From the NCBI RefSeq assembly GCF_900188255.1, contig NZ_FZNS01000005.1, positions 310,001-374,000 of the forward strand: a stretch of DNA of 64,000 nucleotides, in the 5' to 3' direction. The DNA comes from Hymenobacter mucosus (GTDB lineage Bacteria > Bacteroidota > Bacteroidia > Cytophagales > Hymenobacteraceae). The notes under the pieces were generated by a model. It did not search any database. It was not told where the DNA came from and was given only the letters and a program-made list of their open reading frames with translations. Each line of letters begins with the position of its first letter. The stretch's first letter is position 1. Of the stretch, positions 1 through 8,604 are shown piece after piece. A program made the position numbers and the translations under genes.

Positions 1-166
1 GGGCGTCGGACCACAGTTGCGGACCGTTTAGCTCCTACCTTCTACACTTCCCAACGCAGGAGCCGAAGATTCCGTCTCATGCAGCGCCCACAAAAGTTGG
101 CCGCAAACTTACGGATTATTTCCCGACGCCGGTTGTTATCAGGCGGATAGCTGCTCATAACAGCCG

Positions 167-187
167 TGCGGCTTCCCGCATTTTTTC
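167..187 (+). terminator. Weak hairpin plus T-run upstream of mutL
   Basis: A 5-bp stem (TGCGG/CCGCA) with loop CTTC is followed directly by six T. It could end transcription of a gene lying before the window. The stem is short, so this is tentative. Nothing else recognisable lies in bases 1-205. Confidence 0.3.
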
Positions 188-205
188 TTCGATTTTAGCT
201 TCTGT

Positions 206-2272
206 ATGGCGGATATCATTCAACTGCTTCCTGAATATTTAGCTAACCAAATTGCTGCCGGTGAGGTAGTGCAACGCCCCGCTTCTGCCGTAAAAGAACT
301 GCTAGAAAATGCCGTAGATGCTGGCGCCACCCAAGTGCAGCTCATTGTAAAAGATGCCGGCAAACAGCTTGTGCAAGTGGTAGACAATGGAGCCGGTATG
401 AGCCCCACTGATGCGCGCATGAGCCTGGAGCGTCATGCTACCAGTAAAATCCGCACCACCGACGACCTGTTTCGCATTCGTACTCTGGGCTTTCGTGGGG
501 AGGCCCTGGCCAGTATTGCGGCCGTAGCTCAGCTAGAGTTGCGCACTAAGCAGCGCGACCAGGATACTGGCTCACTGCTGCTGGTAGAAGGTTCTCAAAT
601 CAGTAGCCAGCAGCCCGTAGCTTGCCCCGATGGTACGAGCATTGCCGTGAAGAACTTGTTCTTTAATGTGCCCGCTCGCCGCAATTTCCTCAAAAGCAAC
701 GCGGTGGAGATGCGCCACATTCTGGATGAGTTTCAGCACGTGGCATTAGCTAACCCAAATATTAGCTTCTCGCTGTTTCAGAACGATTTAGAGGTGTTCA
801 ACCTGCCGGCGGGCAAGCTGAGCCAGCGCATTGTGAGCTTGTTGGGCAATGGCTACAAGGAGCAGCTTGCGCAGGTGGAGGAGGTAACGCCCTTCATTGC
901 CGTGCGTGGGTTTATTGGCAAGCCGGAGTCGGCCAAGAAAAGCAGGGGCGACCAGTTCTTCTTTGTCAACAATCGGTTCATTCGCTCAGCCTACCTCAAC
1001 CATGCCGTGCTGGCTGCTTACGAGGGGCTCCTCCCCAAAGACACCCATCCGTTCTACGTGTTGTTCTTGGAGCTTGACCCCAAGACCATCGACATCAATG
1101 TGCATCCCACCAAAACCGAAATCAAGTTCGAGGACGAGAAGACGGTATACGCCATTGTGCGGGCAGCTGTGAAGCAGAGCCTGGGCCTGCACAACATGGC
1201 GCCCTCCTTAGACTTTGATGGCAACGTGAACTTCGCACCCATTCAACCTTTGCGTCTGTCGGGGGCGGAGAAAAATCCTTTTGCTCAGGACTTCCAGCCG
1301 GATGCCCTAGCCTCAGCCGCCTCGCGAGCTGCCAGCACGCCGGCCCCGCGCGAAAAAGGCGACAAGAGCGTGCGGCCCGAAGCATTCGAGCGCCAACTGC
1401 CCCCACGACCTACGGAGCAAGCTAAGCGCGACCTGGAGGACTTTTACAAGAGCCTCAGCCAGCTGAGCGTGCCCGATGTGGAGCACGAAGCTACTGCGGT
1501 AGGGGTACCCGTGCCCTCCGCGGCGGCCCTGGTAGCCGCACAGCCCACAGACGACGAAGCAGGGCGGCCTGCCAAGCCAATAGCGTCAGAAGTACCCGCG
1601 CCTGCTCCCACGCCAGCACCTCCCGCTTTTGCGAGCAACGCAGCCCCAGCGGCAGTGGCAACCTCGCCGGAATTACCTTTGCGGGAATCCTCCACGGGGC
1701 CCGGTAACAAAGTATTACAACTGCACCAGCAGTACTTACTTGTGCCCGTGAAATCGGGGGTAATGCTGATTGACCAAGTGGCAGCGCGGGAACGGATTTT
1801 GTTTGAGCAGTACGCCCAGAGCCTAGAGCGCGAAAATAGCGCTTCGCAAACTCTGCTGTTTCCGCGTACCGTCACGTTCACGCCCCAAGACTTTGCCATT
1901 CTGCGTGAAGTAGAAGAAGCCCTGAAAGCTTTGGGCTTCCGCTTCTCCGATTTTGGCAAGTATACTATTGCGGTGGAAGGCATTCCAACCGACGTGCCCG
2001 CCCGCGACGAGAAGGAGCTGCTAGAAGGGCTTATCGAGCAGTTTCGCAACCATGCTGGCCCCGTAAAGCTGGACCGGCGTGAGCAGATGGCTCGGGTGTT
2101 GGCCCGGCGCGTGGCAACCAGTGCTGCGGGCGCCCGCTTGTCGGAACTAGAGATGACGGCGCTGGTGGACAAGCTCTTTGCCTGCTCCGTACCCAACTAC
2201 ACGCCCGATGGCCGCCGAACCTTGGTGCTGCTTGAATTAAGCCAAGTGCAGGACTTTTTCCGTAGGCCTTAG
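206..2272 (+). CDS. mutL: DNA mismatch repair protein MutL
   Basis: MutL couples mismatch recognition by MutS to strand removal. The N-terminal GHKL ATPase is intact: ELLENAVDAG (residues 31-40), DNGAGM (60-65), RHATSKI (76-82) and GFRGEA (95-100). A Pro/Ala-rich linker (about 370-500) leads to the C-terminal dimerisation domain. The usual endonuclease motif DQHA is DQVA here (D523-A526), followed by R-E-R-I-L-F-E. The later C-P-H-G-R-P motif reads T-P-D-G-R-R (666-671). The latent nickase may therefore be inactive or differently built. Length of 688 residues is normal for a MutL with a long linker. The ATG at 206 opens directly into the conserved N-terminus. Identification is certain; loss of nuclease activity is inferred. 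Confidence 0.96.
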   Translation: MADIIQLLPEYLANQIAAGEVVQRPASAVKELLENAVDAGATQVQLIVKDAGKQLVQVVDNGAGMSPTDARMSLERHATSKIRTTDDLFRIRTLGFRGEALASIAAVAQLELRTKQRDQDTGSLLLVEGSQISSQQPVACPDGTSIAVKNLFFNVPARRNFLKSNAVEMRHILDEFQHVALANPNISFSLFQNDLEVFNLPAGKLSQRIVSLLGNGYKEQLAQVEEVTPFIAVRGFIGKPESAKKSRGDQFFFVNNRFIRSAYLNHAVLAAYEGLLPKDTHPFYVLFLELDPKTIDINVHPTKTEIKFEDEKTVYAIVRAAVKQSLGLHNMAPSLDFDGNVNFAPIQPLRLSGAEKNPFAQDFQPDALASAASRAASTPAPREKGDKSVRPEAFERQLPPRPTEQAKRDLEDFYKSLSQLSVPDVEHEATAVGVPVPSAAALVAAQPTDDEAGRPAKPIASEVPAPAPTPAPPAFASNAAPAAVATSPELPLRESSTGPGNKVLQLHQQYLLVPVKSGVMLIDQVAARERILFEQYAQSLERENSASQTLLFPRTVTFTPQDFAILREVEEALKALGFRFSDFGKYTIAVEGIPTDVPARDEKELLEGLIEQFRNHAGPVKLDRREQMARVLARRVATSAAGARLSELEMTALVDKLFACSVPNYTPDGRRTLVLLELSQVQDFFRRP

Positions 2273-2352
2273 CGCGCTCACGCTCTACTTGCTCTAGCGG
2301 CAGCAGAGGCGCGTACGTCTCGTCCACCTTTTATCAGCCAAACTGGTACGTA

Positions 2353-3138
2353 ATGTTTCAGCTTACCCCCACGGTCCGAAATCTGCTAATTGCCAACGTG
2401 CTGGTATTTTTTATCAGCCTGCAGCTGCCCAATCACCTGGGGTTTCTGGCGTTGTACCCATTCGCCTCACCTCTGTTTCAGGTGTGGCAGCCGCTTACCT
2501 ACATGTTTATGCATGGAGGAATTGGGCACTTGTTCTCCAACATGCTGGGCCTGATTGTGTTCGGGCCGCTGCTAGAGCAGCGCTGGGGCGGCCAGCGCTT
2601 TCTCACCTACTGGCTGATCTGCGGGCTAGGGGCGGGCCTGTTGTATAATGGGTTACGTACCTATGAGTTAAACCGCATGTACCACGACATCGAGGTGTTT
2701 CGCCAGGACCCTACCGATATTCATTTGCTGGATTTTGTGGAGCATAACACACCCGAAGCGGAAGATTCCTACGCACCCATCATGCGGCAGCTCCATAAAA
2801 CTCCCGACGATGCCAGCCTGATTTCAGGAGTTCTTACTAGCATGGAAACGGTATACGCCCGGGGAATGGTAGTACCTATGGTAGGCGCCTCCGGGGCATT
2901 GTTTGGAATCTTGCTGGCCTTTGCCTTTTTCTTTCCCAATACTACGCTGTTTATGTTCCCGCTGCCTTTCCCCATTAAGGCGAAGTACATGGTGGTGCTC
3001 TATGGATTATATGAGTTCTACACGGGCGTGGAGCGGACGCCGGGTGACAACGTGGCACACTTTGCTCACCTGGGGGGAATGCTGGTAGGCTTCATCGTGT
3101 TGATGTTTTGGCAGCGTAACCGGGCCCGCCTATACTAG
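2353..3138 (+). CDS. Rhomboid-family intramembrane serine protease (first of a tandem pair)
   Basis: This is a multi-pass inner-membrane protease that cleaves transmembrane segments of other proteins. The GASG motif carries the catalytic Ser at about residue 180, and the AHFAHLGG segment carries the catalytic His at about 239. The early loop with MHGGIGHLFSN is typical of the family. An unusually long hydrophilic insert (about residues 103-172) lies between the early helices and the Ser helix. This differs from the next gene and suggests a different substrate or partner. The gene follows mutL by 80 bases and is followed by a second rhomboid 107 bases on. The substrate is unknown. Confidence 0.9.
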   Translation: MFQLTPTVRNLLIANVLVFFISLQLPNHLGFLALYPFASPLFQVWQPLTYMFMHGGIGHLFSNMLGLIVFGPLLEQRWGGQRFLTYWLICGLGAGLLYNGLRTYELNRMYHDIEVFRQDPTDIHLLDFVEHNTPEAEDSYAPIMRQLHKTPDDASLISGVLTSMETVYARGMVVPMVGASGALFGILLAFAFFFPNTTLFMFPLPFPIKAKYMVVLYGLYEFYTGVERTPGDNVAHFAHLGGMLVGFIVLMFWQRNRARLY

Positions 3139-3245
3139 CCCGGTAGGGAGTTGGCAGGACCGAGGTAGATTGCATGAAAATTGCAGTACTTCCCGCCACA
3201 GCCACGTCTCCTTTCTTCGTTGGCTGCTTCTAATTCCTGTTCTTC

Positions 3246-4142
3246 ATGAGTATCGCAAACGATATCCGCACTGCTTTCAGCCGCCGCGACAATGCTCTCA
3301 ATCAGCTGCTGCTGATAAACGTGCTGGTGTTTGTAGTGTTGGTGCTAGTAAAAGCCGTCATGACGCTCTCGAGCGTGGGGCCCTATTACGACAACGTAAT
3401 TCGGCAGTTTCAGCTGCCATCGGCACTGCCTAGCTTGCTGCGCCACCCCTGGACGGTGCTCACCTATGCTTTCACCCACGAAAGCTTTTTTCACATCCTC
3501 TTCAACCTACTCAACCTGTACTGGTTTGGTGCCCTCATTCGGGAGTATCTCGGCGACCGGCGCCTCGTAAGCTTATACGTGCTGGGCGCCCTAGCCGGTG
3601 CACTGCTGTTCATAGTAGGCTTCAACCTAATACCGGTGCTACGGCTGCACCTAGGTGCCACGCTGATTGGGGCCTCGGCATCAGTAACGGCTATTATTAT
3701 GGCGGCCGCTACCCTGCTACCCGACTACACGTTCAGCTTGTTTCTCTTTGGACCAGTCCGTATCAAGTACATTGCTGCCGTTGTTATTCTGTTGTCCATC
3801 ATGGCTATCAATGAGGGCAACCCCGGCGGGGGCTTAGCTCACATTGGCGGGGCAATTCTCGGTTTTGCATTTATCAAGCAGCTCCAAGCGGGCCGCGACC
3901 TTGGCCGTCCGGTACAAGCCGTCGGCGACTGGTTTGTGCGCTTGGCTACGGGCCGTCCTAACCTCCGGGTTACGCACCGGAATGCTACCCCAGCCGAAGC
4001 TGCTGCCTCGGCCAAGAAGGGTTCTTTCCCCAAGCCCGAGCAGGATGAGATTGATGTGATTCTGGATAAGATTTCCCGCTCCGGCTACGAGAGTTTATCT
4101 AAAGACGAAAAGCAAAAGCTATTCCGGGCCAGCCAGAAGTAG
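3246..4142 (+). CDS. Rhomboid-family intramembrane serine protease with C-terminal tail (second of pair)
   Basis: Membrane protease with catalytic Ser in GASAS (about residue 144) and His in GLAHIGG (about 199). The early THESFFHILFN loop is characteristic of rhomboids. After the last membrane helix comes a soluble tail of roughly 80 residues, with a low-complexity Ala/Lys stretch and a conserved-looking end (DEIDVILDKISRSGYESLS). Such a tail is common in Bacteroidota rhomboids. The ATG at 3246 starts the hydrophobic N-terminus; a longer frame opening at 3170 is in another register and is not the gene. A strong bidirectional hairpin follows. Confidence 0.9.
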   Translation: MSIANDIRTAFSRRDNALNQLLLINVLVFVVLVLVKAVMTLSSVGPYYDNVIRQFQLPSALPSLLRHPWTVLTYAFTHESFFHILFNLLNLYWFGALIREYLGDRRLVSLYVLGALAGALLFIVGFNLIPVLRLHLGATLIGASASVTAIIMAAATLLPDYTFSLFLFGPVRIKYIAAVVILLSIMAINEGNPGGGLAHIGGAILGFAFIKQLQAGRDLGRPVQAVGDWFVRLATGRPNLRVTHRNATPAEAAASAKKGSFPKPEQDEIDVILDKISRSGYESLSKDEKQKLFRASQK

Positions 4143-4150
4143 GAGTTTGT

Positions 4151-4202
4151 TAGTAAGACCAAAGGCCCGCCGAAGAACTTCGGCGGGTCTTTGGTCTTAC
4201 TA
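4151..4202. terminator. Long bidirectional terminator hairpin
   Basis: A 25-bp stem (4151-4175 with 4178-4202) has one G-T pair and a 2-base AA loop. It sits between the convergent rhomboid gene and mdh, so it probably ends transcription from both sides. Confidence 0.85.
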
Positions 4203-4214
4203 GCTAGTGGTAGC

Positions 4215-5156
4215 CTAAGCGCTAGCCTTGCTCATGTTATCGAGGGCATCCATTACTTCTTTCACGTGGCCGCGGGAGGTTTCCAGGAGGGCTTTTTCCT
4301 CGTCGTTGAGTTGTAACTCTAGTACTTTCTCAATGCCATTCTTGCCCAGAATAACCGGAGCGCCTAAATACACGCCGTCGATGCCGTACTCGCCTTCTAG
4401 CTTGATGCATACGGGGAACACGCGGCGTTGGTCACGCACAATGGCTTCAACCATCTGAGCCGCCGCCGCACCGGGGGCATACCACGCGGAGGTGCCCATC
4501 AGCTTTACCAGCTCGCCACCGCCCACGGCCGTGCGCTGCACAATGGCATCTAGTTCTTCTTTGCCAATTAGCTCCGTTACGGGGATACCTCCTACCGTGG
4601 TGTAGCGGGGAAGGGGTACCATCGTGTCGCCGTGCCCACCCATGAGTACGGCCTGAATATCCTTGGGGCTCACGTTGAGAGCTTCCGCCAAGAAAGCCCG
4701 GTAGCGGGCCGTATCTAGAATGCCTGCCATGCCAAACACCTTCTCGCGGGGCAAGCCGGAGGTGAGGTGAGCTTGGTAAGTCATCACGTCCAACGGGTTG
4801 CTTACGATGATGATGATGGCATTGGGCGAGTACTTTACCACCTGCTCCGTTACCGACTTTACGATGCCTGCATTGGTCGAAATCAGGTCGTCGCGGGTCA
4901 TACCGGGCTTACGAGGTAGGCCAGAGGTAATTACCACCACATCTGAATTGGCGGTGCGGCTGTAGTCGCCCGTGACACCCACGGTGCGAGAGTCGTACCC
5001 AATGATGGGGGCCTTCTGCCAGATGTCGAGGGCCTTGCCTTCGGCAAAGCCTTCCTTGATATCCACCAACACGATTTCGTTGGCAATTTCGCGGGTGGCC
5101 AGTACATCGGCGCAGGTAGCGCCCACATTGCCAGCTCCAACTACGGTAACTTTCAT
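4215..5156 (-). CDS. mdh: Malate dehydrogenase (NAD-dependent)
   Basis: Catalyses malate to oxaloacetate in the TCA cycle. The Rossmann fingerprint VGAGNVGAT lies at the N-terminus, the LPRKPGMTRDDL segment carries the substrate-specificity loop, and GGHGDTMVPL contains the catalytic His. The protein is 313 residues, the usual size for the LDH-like bacterial form. The frame is open further upstream, but the ATG at 5156 starts exactly at the conserved MKVTVVGAGN, so I place the start there. The gene converges on the rhomboid gene and lies downstream of tilS on the same strand, with about 190 bases between them. Confidence 0.95.
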   Translation of the reverse strand: MKVTVVGAGNVGATCADVLATREIANEIVLVDIKEGFAEGKALDIWQKAPIIGYDSRTVGVTGDYSRTANSDVVVITSGLPRKPGMTRDDLISTNAGIVKSVTEQVVKYSPNAIIIIVSNPLDVMTYQAHLTSGLPREKVFGMAGILDTARYRAFLAEALNVSPKDIQAVLMGGHGDTMVPLPRYTTVGGIPVTELIGKEELDAIVQRTAVGGGELVKLMGTSAWYAPGAAAAQMVEAIVRDQRRVFPVCIKLEGEYGIDGVYLGAPVILGKNGIEKVLELQLNDEEKALLETSRGHVKEVMDALDNMSKASA

Positions 5157-5348
5157 TGGGTGAGGAATTAGGGTGAGGTAAGGAATGGTTCGGGTAAAAG
5201 TAACCGAAAACGCGTGGCTCGGTAGCCCTTTACCCGGAAAGTTCTTCACCACTTCCTAATCTTATTCAACCCCTGCTATTGTGGCCTTCAAACAGGATGA
5301 GCCGTAGTCATAACGCGGCTTGAAAGCGGCGCGCGGCCCGGAAACAAC

Positions 5349-6677
5349 CTACATCCGTTTCACTACCAGCACCCGCTCCGTTTCCTCGGTCACCTTAAAC
5401 CGGTCATCGGGGCGGAAGCCAATAACCCAGGCAATCTTGCCGTCGCCTGATACGAGTACCTGCACGTTGTCTTTGAGGTTAAGGGGTACTTTTTGGTCGA
5501 TGAGAAAATCGGAGAGCTTTTTCTTGCCCTTCATCCCAATGGGCATAAACCAGTCGCCCTCCTGCCAGGCTCGTACCGTGAGTGGAAACTTCAGGGCATC
5601 GGCGTCTAGGGCGGCCACGGCCTTTCCTTTCGGAATGTCAAAGCCTTCTGCTACCTCGTGCAGCTCCGTGCGCAAGTGTAAGCCATCAATCTTAAGTACT
5701 TCCTGCCCCGCCGCAAGTTGGTGGGTGCCAAATTTTGAGAGGTTCTTAGGCGTGATTACCAACTGCTCCCGGTCCTTCACCAACCGGTGCGTCGGCGACT
5801 CAAACCGGCGCCCCGGCTCGGCCCCAAAGCTGTGCACAATGTCTTTCACTACCACGTAGGAAAACCCGAAAGGACGGAGCAGCTCATGCAGTACCAGCGT
5901 GGTAGCCGCCGTTTTTTGCAGGGTGCGAATATCGAGGTAGGTGGCCTCGGGGTCGTCGCGGCGTGCCTGGGTGGCGGTTTCTTCCACGTACCGGCGCACA
6001 ATTTCCTCGGCCCCACCCACGCGCTCCGCCGTGATGTGAAGCGTCTGGTCGAGGCTGGGGTTAATCTCGCGCAATACGGGCAGCACTTCTATGCGCAGAA
6101 GATTACGCTGGTATACGGGGCTGTCATTGGAGGCATCTTCCCGCCAAATCAGGCGGTTTTCTACCAAGTAGTCGTACAAGTCTTCGCGGCCCACGGCTAG
6201 TAGGGGGCGCACGAGGTAGCCATTCTTGGGCCGAATGCCGTGCAGGCCGGCTAGGCCAGTACCATGGGTGAGGTTGAGCAGCATAGTTTCGGCAGCATCG
6301 CGCTGGTGATGCGCTGTCACGATATAGTCGAAGCCTTGGGTGCTGCGCACTTCTTCAAACCATTGGTAGCGTAGGGCGCGGGCCGCCATTTGGGTAGAAA
6401 TGCCTTCCTGCTCAGCAAACTTCTTGGTTTGGAAGAACTCAGCGAAGTAGGGCACATCGTACTGCTTCGCCAGCTTGCGCACAAACTGCTCATCGGCATC
6501 GGCTTCCTCGCCACGCAAGCCAAAGTGACAATGAGCAATGGCGAACTGTGCGCCCAGCTTGCGCAGCACGTGAGCCAGCACCACCGAGTCGAGGCCGCCG
6601 CTAACGGCTACCAGCAGCTTGTCCGTAGGAGTGAAGAGGGTATGTTCCTGAATGTAAGATTGAATGCGGTCGAGCAT
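5349..6677 (-). CDS. tilS: tRNA(Ile)-lysidine synthetase
   Basis: TilS attaches lysine to C34 of the tRNA(Ile) that reads AUA. The ATP-PP motif SGGLDS lies near residue 30 within AVSGGLDSVVLAHVL. The N-terminal PP-loop domain is followed by a middle region and a C-terminal TilS domain with the GDWFMPIGMKGKKKLSDFL segment. The protein is 442 residues from the ATG at 6677; 13 more codons are open upstream, but MLDRIQ matches the usual family start. It is transcribed divergently from the OstA-like gene. Confidence 0.95.
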   Translation of the reverse strand: MLDRIQSYIQEHTLFTPTDKLLVAVSGGLDSVVLAHVLRKLGAQFAIAHCHFGLRGEEADADEQFVRKLAKQYDVPYFAEFFQTKKFAEQEGISTQMAARALRYQWFEEVRSTQGFDYIVTAHHQRDAAETMLLNLTHGTGLAGLHGIRPKNGYLVRPLLAVGREDLYDYLVENRLIWREDASNDSPVYQRNLLRIEVLPVLREINPSLDQTLHITAERVGGAEEIVRRYVEETATQARRDDPEATYLDIRTLQKTAATTLVLHELLRPFGFSYVVVKDIVHSFGAEPGRRFESPTHRLVKDREQLVITPKNLSKFGTHQLAAGQEVLKIDGLHLRTELHEVAEGFDIPKGKAVAALDADALKFPLTVRAWQEGDWFMPIGMKGKKKLSDFLIDQKVPLNLKDNVQVLVSGDGKIAWVIGFRPDDRFKVTEETERVLVVKRM

Positions 6678-6848
6678 GGGGAGAGGGTGTTCTACAGAAC
6701 AGATGAAGGCAAACAAAAGGGGCGCTCTTTACCTCAGAAGAGGGAATAGCTGCGTTCTAATTTCTAGCTTTAATGCCGGGTTTTTCTGTTCTCAGAATGC
6801 TTGGCATGTACTATCCTGCAAAGATGGCCGTTAGCGACGGGCCTTCTG

Positions 6849-6856
6849 TACCTTTG
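6849..6856 (+). promoter_or_regulatory. Bacteroidota -7 promoter element for the OstA-like gene
   Basis: TACCTTTG matches the phylum consensus TAnnTTTG exactly and ends 7 bases before the ATG at 6864. No clear -33 TTTG is present. The position predicts a leaderless or nearly leaderless mRNA. Confidence 0.6.
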
Positions 6857-6863
6857 TGCGTAA

Positions 6864-8537
6864 ATGTCGTTCCCGAAGTCTCTATTCCTCCTGCTTCTTG
6901 CGCTGCTGCCTCTGCTCGCCGCCGCCCAACAACGCCCTGCCTCGCGCGCCGAAGCTCAAGCTACCCCCCTCCAGAAAGGTGAAAAGATTCAACTGCTGGA
7001 AGGCACGCAACGCCTGGTAGGGGGTACCTTCAACGGGGTACAAATCCGCAAGCTCATTGGCAACGTGGGGTTCCGCCAAGGAACCACGCTCCTGTACTGC
7101 GACTCGGCCTACCAGTACGTAGACCGCAATGCGTTGGAAGCTTTCAGCAACGTGCGCATTATCCAGAATGACACCATCACCATTACCGGCGACCGGGGTT
7201 TCTACGATGGTGATACCCGCACGGCCCGCATGACTGGCAACGTGACCATGCGCGACCCGCGCATGACTCTAACAACCCAACTGCTCGACTACGACCTAAA
7301 CCGTAACCTAGCCTATTATAGTACGGGCGGCCACTTGCAAGACCCCGAAAATACGCTGGATAGCCAGTTCGGCTACTACAATACCGTGTCTAAAGTGTTC
7401 AGCTTCAAGCGCAATGTGAAGCTAGTTACCACCGAAAACAAGATTGACACAGATACTCTGCAATACAATACCATTACCAAAATCGCCTACTTCTTTGGGC
7501 CTACCCGTATTGTTGGCAAGCAGGGCAACCTCTACGCCGAGAACGGCAATTACAACACACTGACTAAAGTATCGAACTTCGCTCGCAACGCCCGCATCGA
7601 AACCCCAAACTACTTGCTCGGCGGCGACAAATTGTATTACAACGAAGCCCAGCAGTACGGGGTGGCTACCGGCAACGTGTCGATGACGGCCAAGAAGGAC
7701 AACATTGTGATTCGCGGCGACGTGGGCAAGTATTGGCGCGTTCAGGGCCGGGCTAAGGTGTATGGTACGCCCGTAATGCGCAACATCAACGACAAAGACA
7801 CGCTGTACCTAGCCGCCGATACGCTCGTGAGCTTGGAAGGACGGCCGCCGAAGAATGTGGCTGGCGTTATCTACGCCTACCGCAAGGTTCGCATCTTCCG
7901 GCCCGACTTGCAGGGGCGCTGCGACTCCTTGACTTACGACCGCCAGGACTCCATCATCTACCTCAGCCACGACCCGGTTCTCTGGAACAACAAAAATCAG
8001 CTTACTGCTGATAGCATGGAGATTCAGCAGCGCCGGGGAAAAATTGACCAAATGCGCCTATTTGGGCACGCCTTCATCATCGGTCAGGACACGCTACTGA
8101 ACTACAACCAGGTGAAGGGCCGCAATATGGTGGCCTGGTTTAAAGAAAATAAAATAAAAAAAGTAGACGTGCTTGGCAACGCCGAGAGCCTCTACTACGC
8201 TCTTGAGGGAGATACGGCTGTTTCCGGTATGAATAAAGCGGTATCGGCCAATATGGTATTGCGCTTCGGCGAAAGCACCCTGCAAACCATCACTTTCCTC
8301 ACCAACCCCGATGCCAGCTTTATTCCGCCCAAGGAGCTTAAGCCTGAAGACCAGCGCTTGGCCAACTTCAATTGGCGCCCCAAGGAACGCCCCACGCGGC
8401 GACAAACGTTAGGAACGCGCTTTGCACCGCCGCGCAAGAAGAAAGCCACCCCCAAATCCAAATCCACTACCCGCTCGGCAAAAGGGGGTACCAAACGCCC
8501 CGCCGCTAAGCGAGCGGCCCCCGCTACAAAGAAATGA
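6864..8537 (+). CDS. OstA-like protein (LptA/LptD-N domain), secreted
   Basis: A periplasmic or outer-membrane-associated protein of the OstA/LptA type, a fold that carries lipopolysaccharide across the periplasm. It has a signal peptide (hydrophobic stretch to about residue 21, cleavage near AAAQQ). Many repeated beta-strand segments follow, with Y/N-rich turns such as LLYCDSAYQYVDRNALEAF. The last 50 or so residues form a very basic Lys/Arg/Pro/Ala tail, which is unusual for a transport domain. The protein is 557 residues, longer than LptA and shorter than full LptD, with no beta-barrel domain seen. It is followed closely by bamD, another envelope gene. Its exact role in LPS transport is inferred. 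Confidence 0.8.
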   Translation: MSFPKSLFLLLLALLPLLAAAQQRPASRAEAQATPLQKGEKIQLLEGTQRLVGGTFNGVQIRKLIGNVGFRQGTTLLYCDSAYQYVDRNALEAFSNVRIIQNDTITITGDRGFYDGDTRTARMTGNVTMRDPRMTLTTQLLDYDLNRNLAYYSTGGHLQDPENTLDSQFGYYNTVSKVFSFKRNVKLVTTENKIDTDTLQYNTITKIAYFFGPTRIVGKQGNLYAENGNYNTLTKVSNFARNARIETPNYLLGGDKLYYNEAQQYGVATGNVSMTAKKDNIVIRGDVGKYWRVQGRAKVYGTPVMRNINDKDTLYLAADTLVSLEGRPPKNVAGVIYAYRKVRIFRPDLQGRCDSLTYDRQDSIIYLSHDPVLWNNKNQLTADSMEIQQRRGKIDQMRLFGHAFIIGQDTLLNYNQVKGRNMVAWFKENKIKKVDVLGNAESLYYALEGDTAVSGMNKAVSANMVLRFGESTLQTITFLTNPDASFIPPKELKPEDQRLANFNWRPKERPTRRQTLGTRFAPPRKKKATPKSKSTTRSAKGGTKRPAAKRAAPATKK

Positions 8538-8567
8538 CAGGCATTTCGCCGCCCCAACTTGCCCGTT

Positions 8568-8597
8568 TTTGATTCGGCTCTGTAATCGTTACCTTTG
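8568..8597 (+). promoter_or_regulatory. Bacteroidota-type promoter for bamD
   Basis: TTTG (8568-8571), an 18-base spacer and TACCTTTG (8590-8597) fit the TTTG-N19-TAnnTTTG pattern. The -7 box ends 7 bases before the bamD ATG, the same distance as at the OstA-like gene, so the mRNA is likely leaderless. Confidence 0.7.
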
Positions 8598-8604
8598 CGC
8601 CCTT

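Noticed and set aside
1444..2196. A long open frame (250 codons) on the minus strand inside mutL
   Set aside because: It mirrors mutL codon positions, has no signal or family motif, and mutL is certain on the other strand.
5320..5859. A 179-codon plus-strand frame overlapping the tilS C-terminal domain
   Set aside because: tilS is unambiguous there; the plus-strand product is Ser/Arg-rich with no known features.
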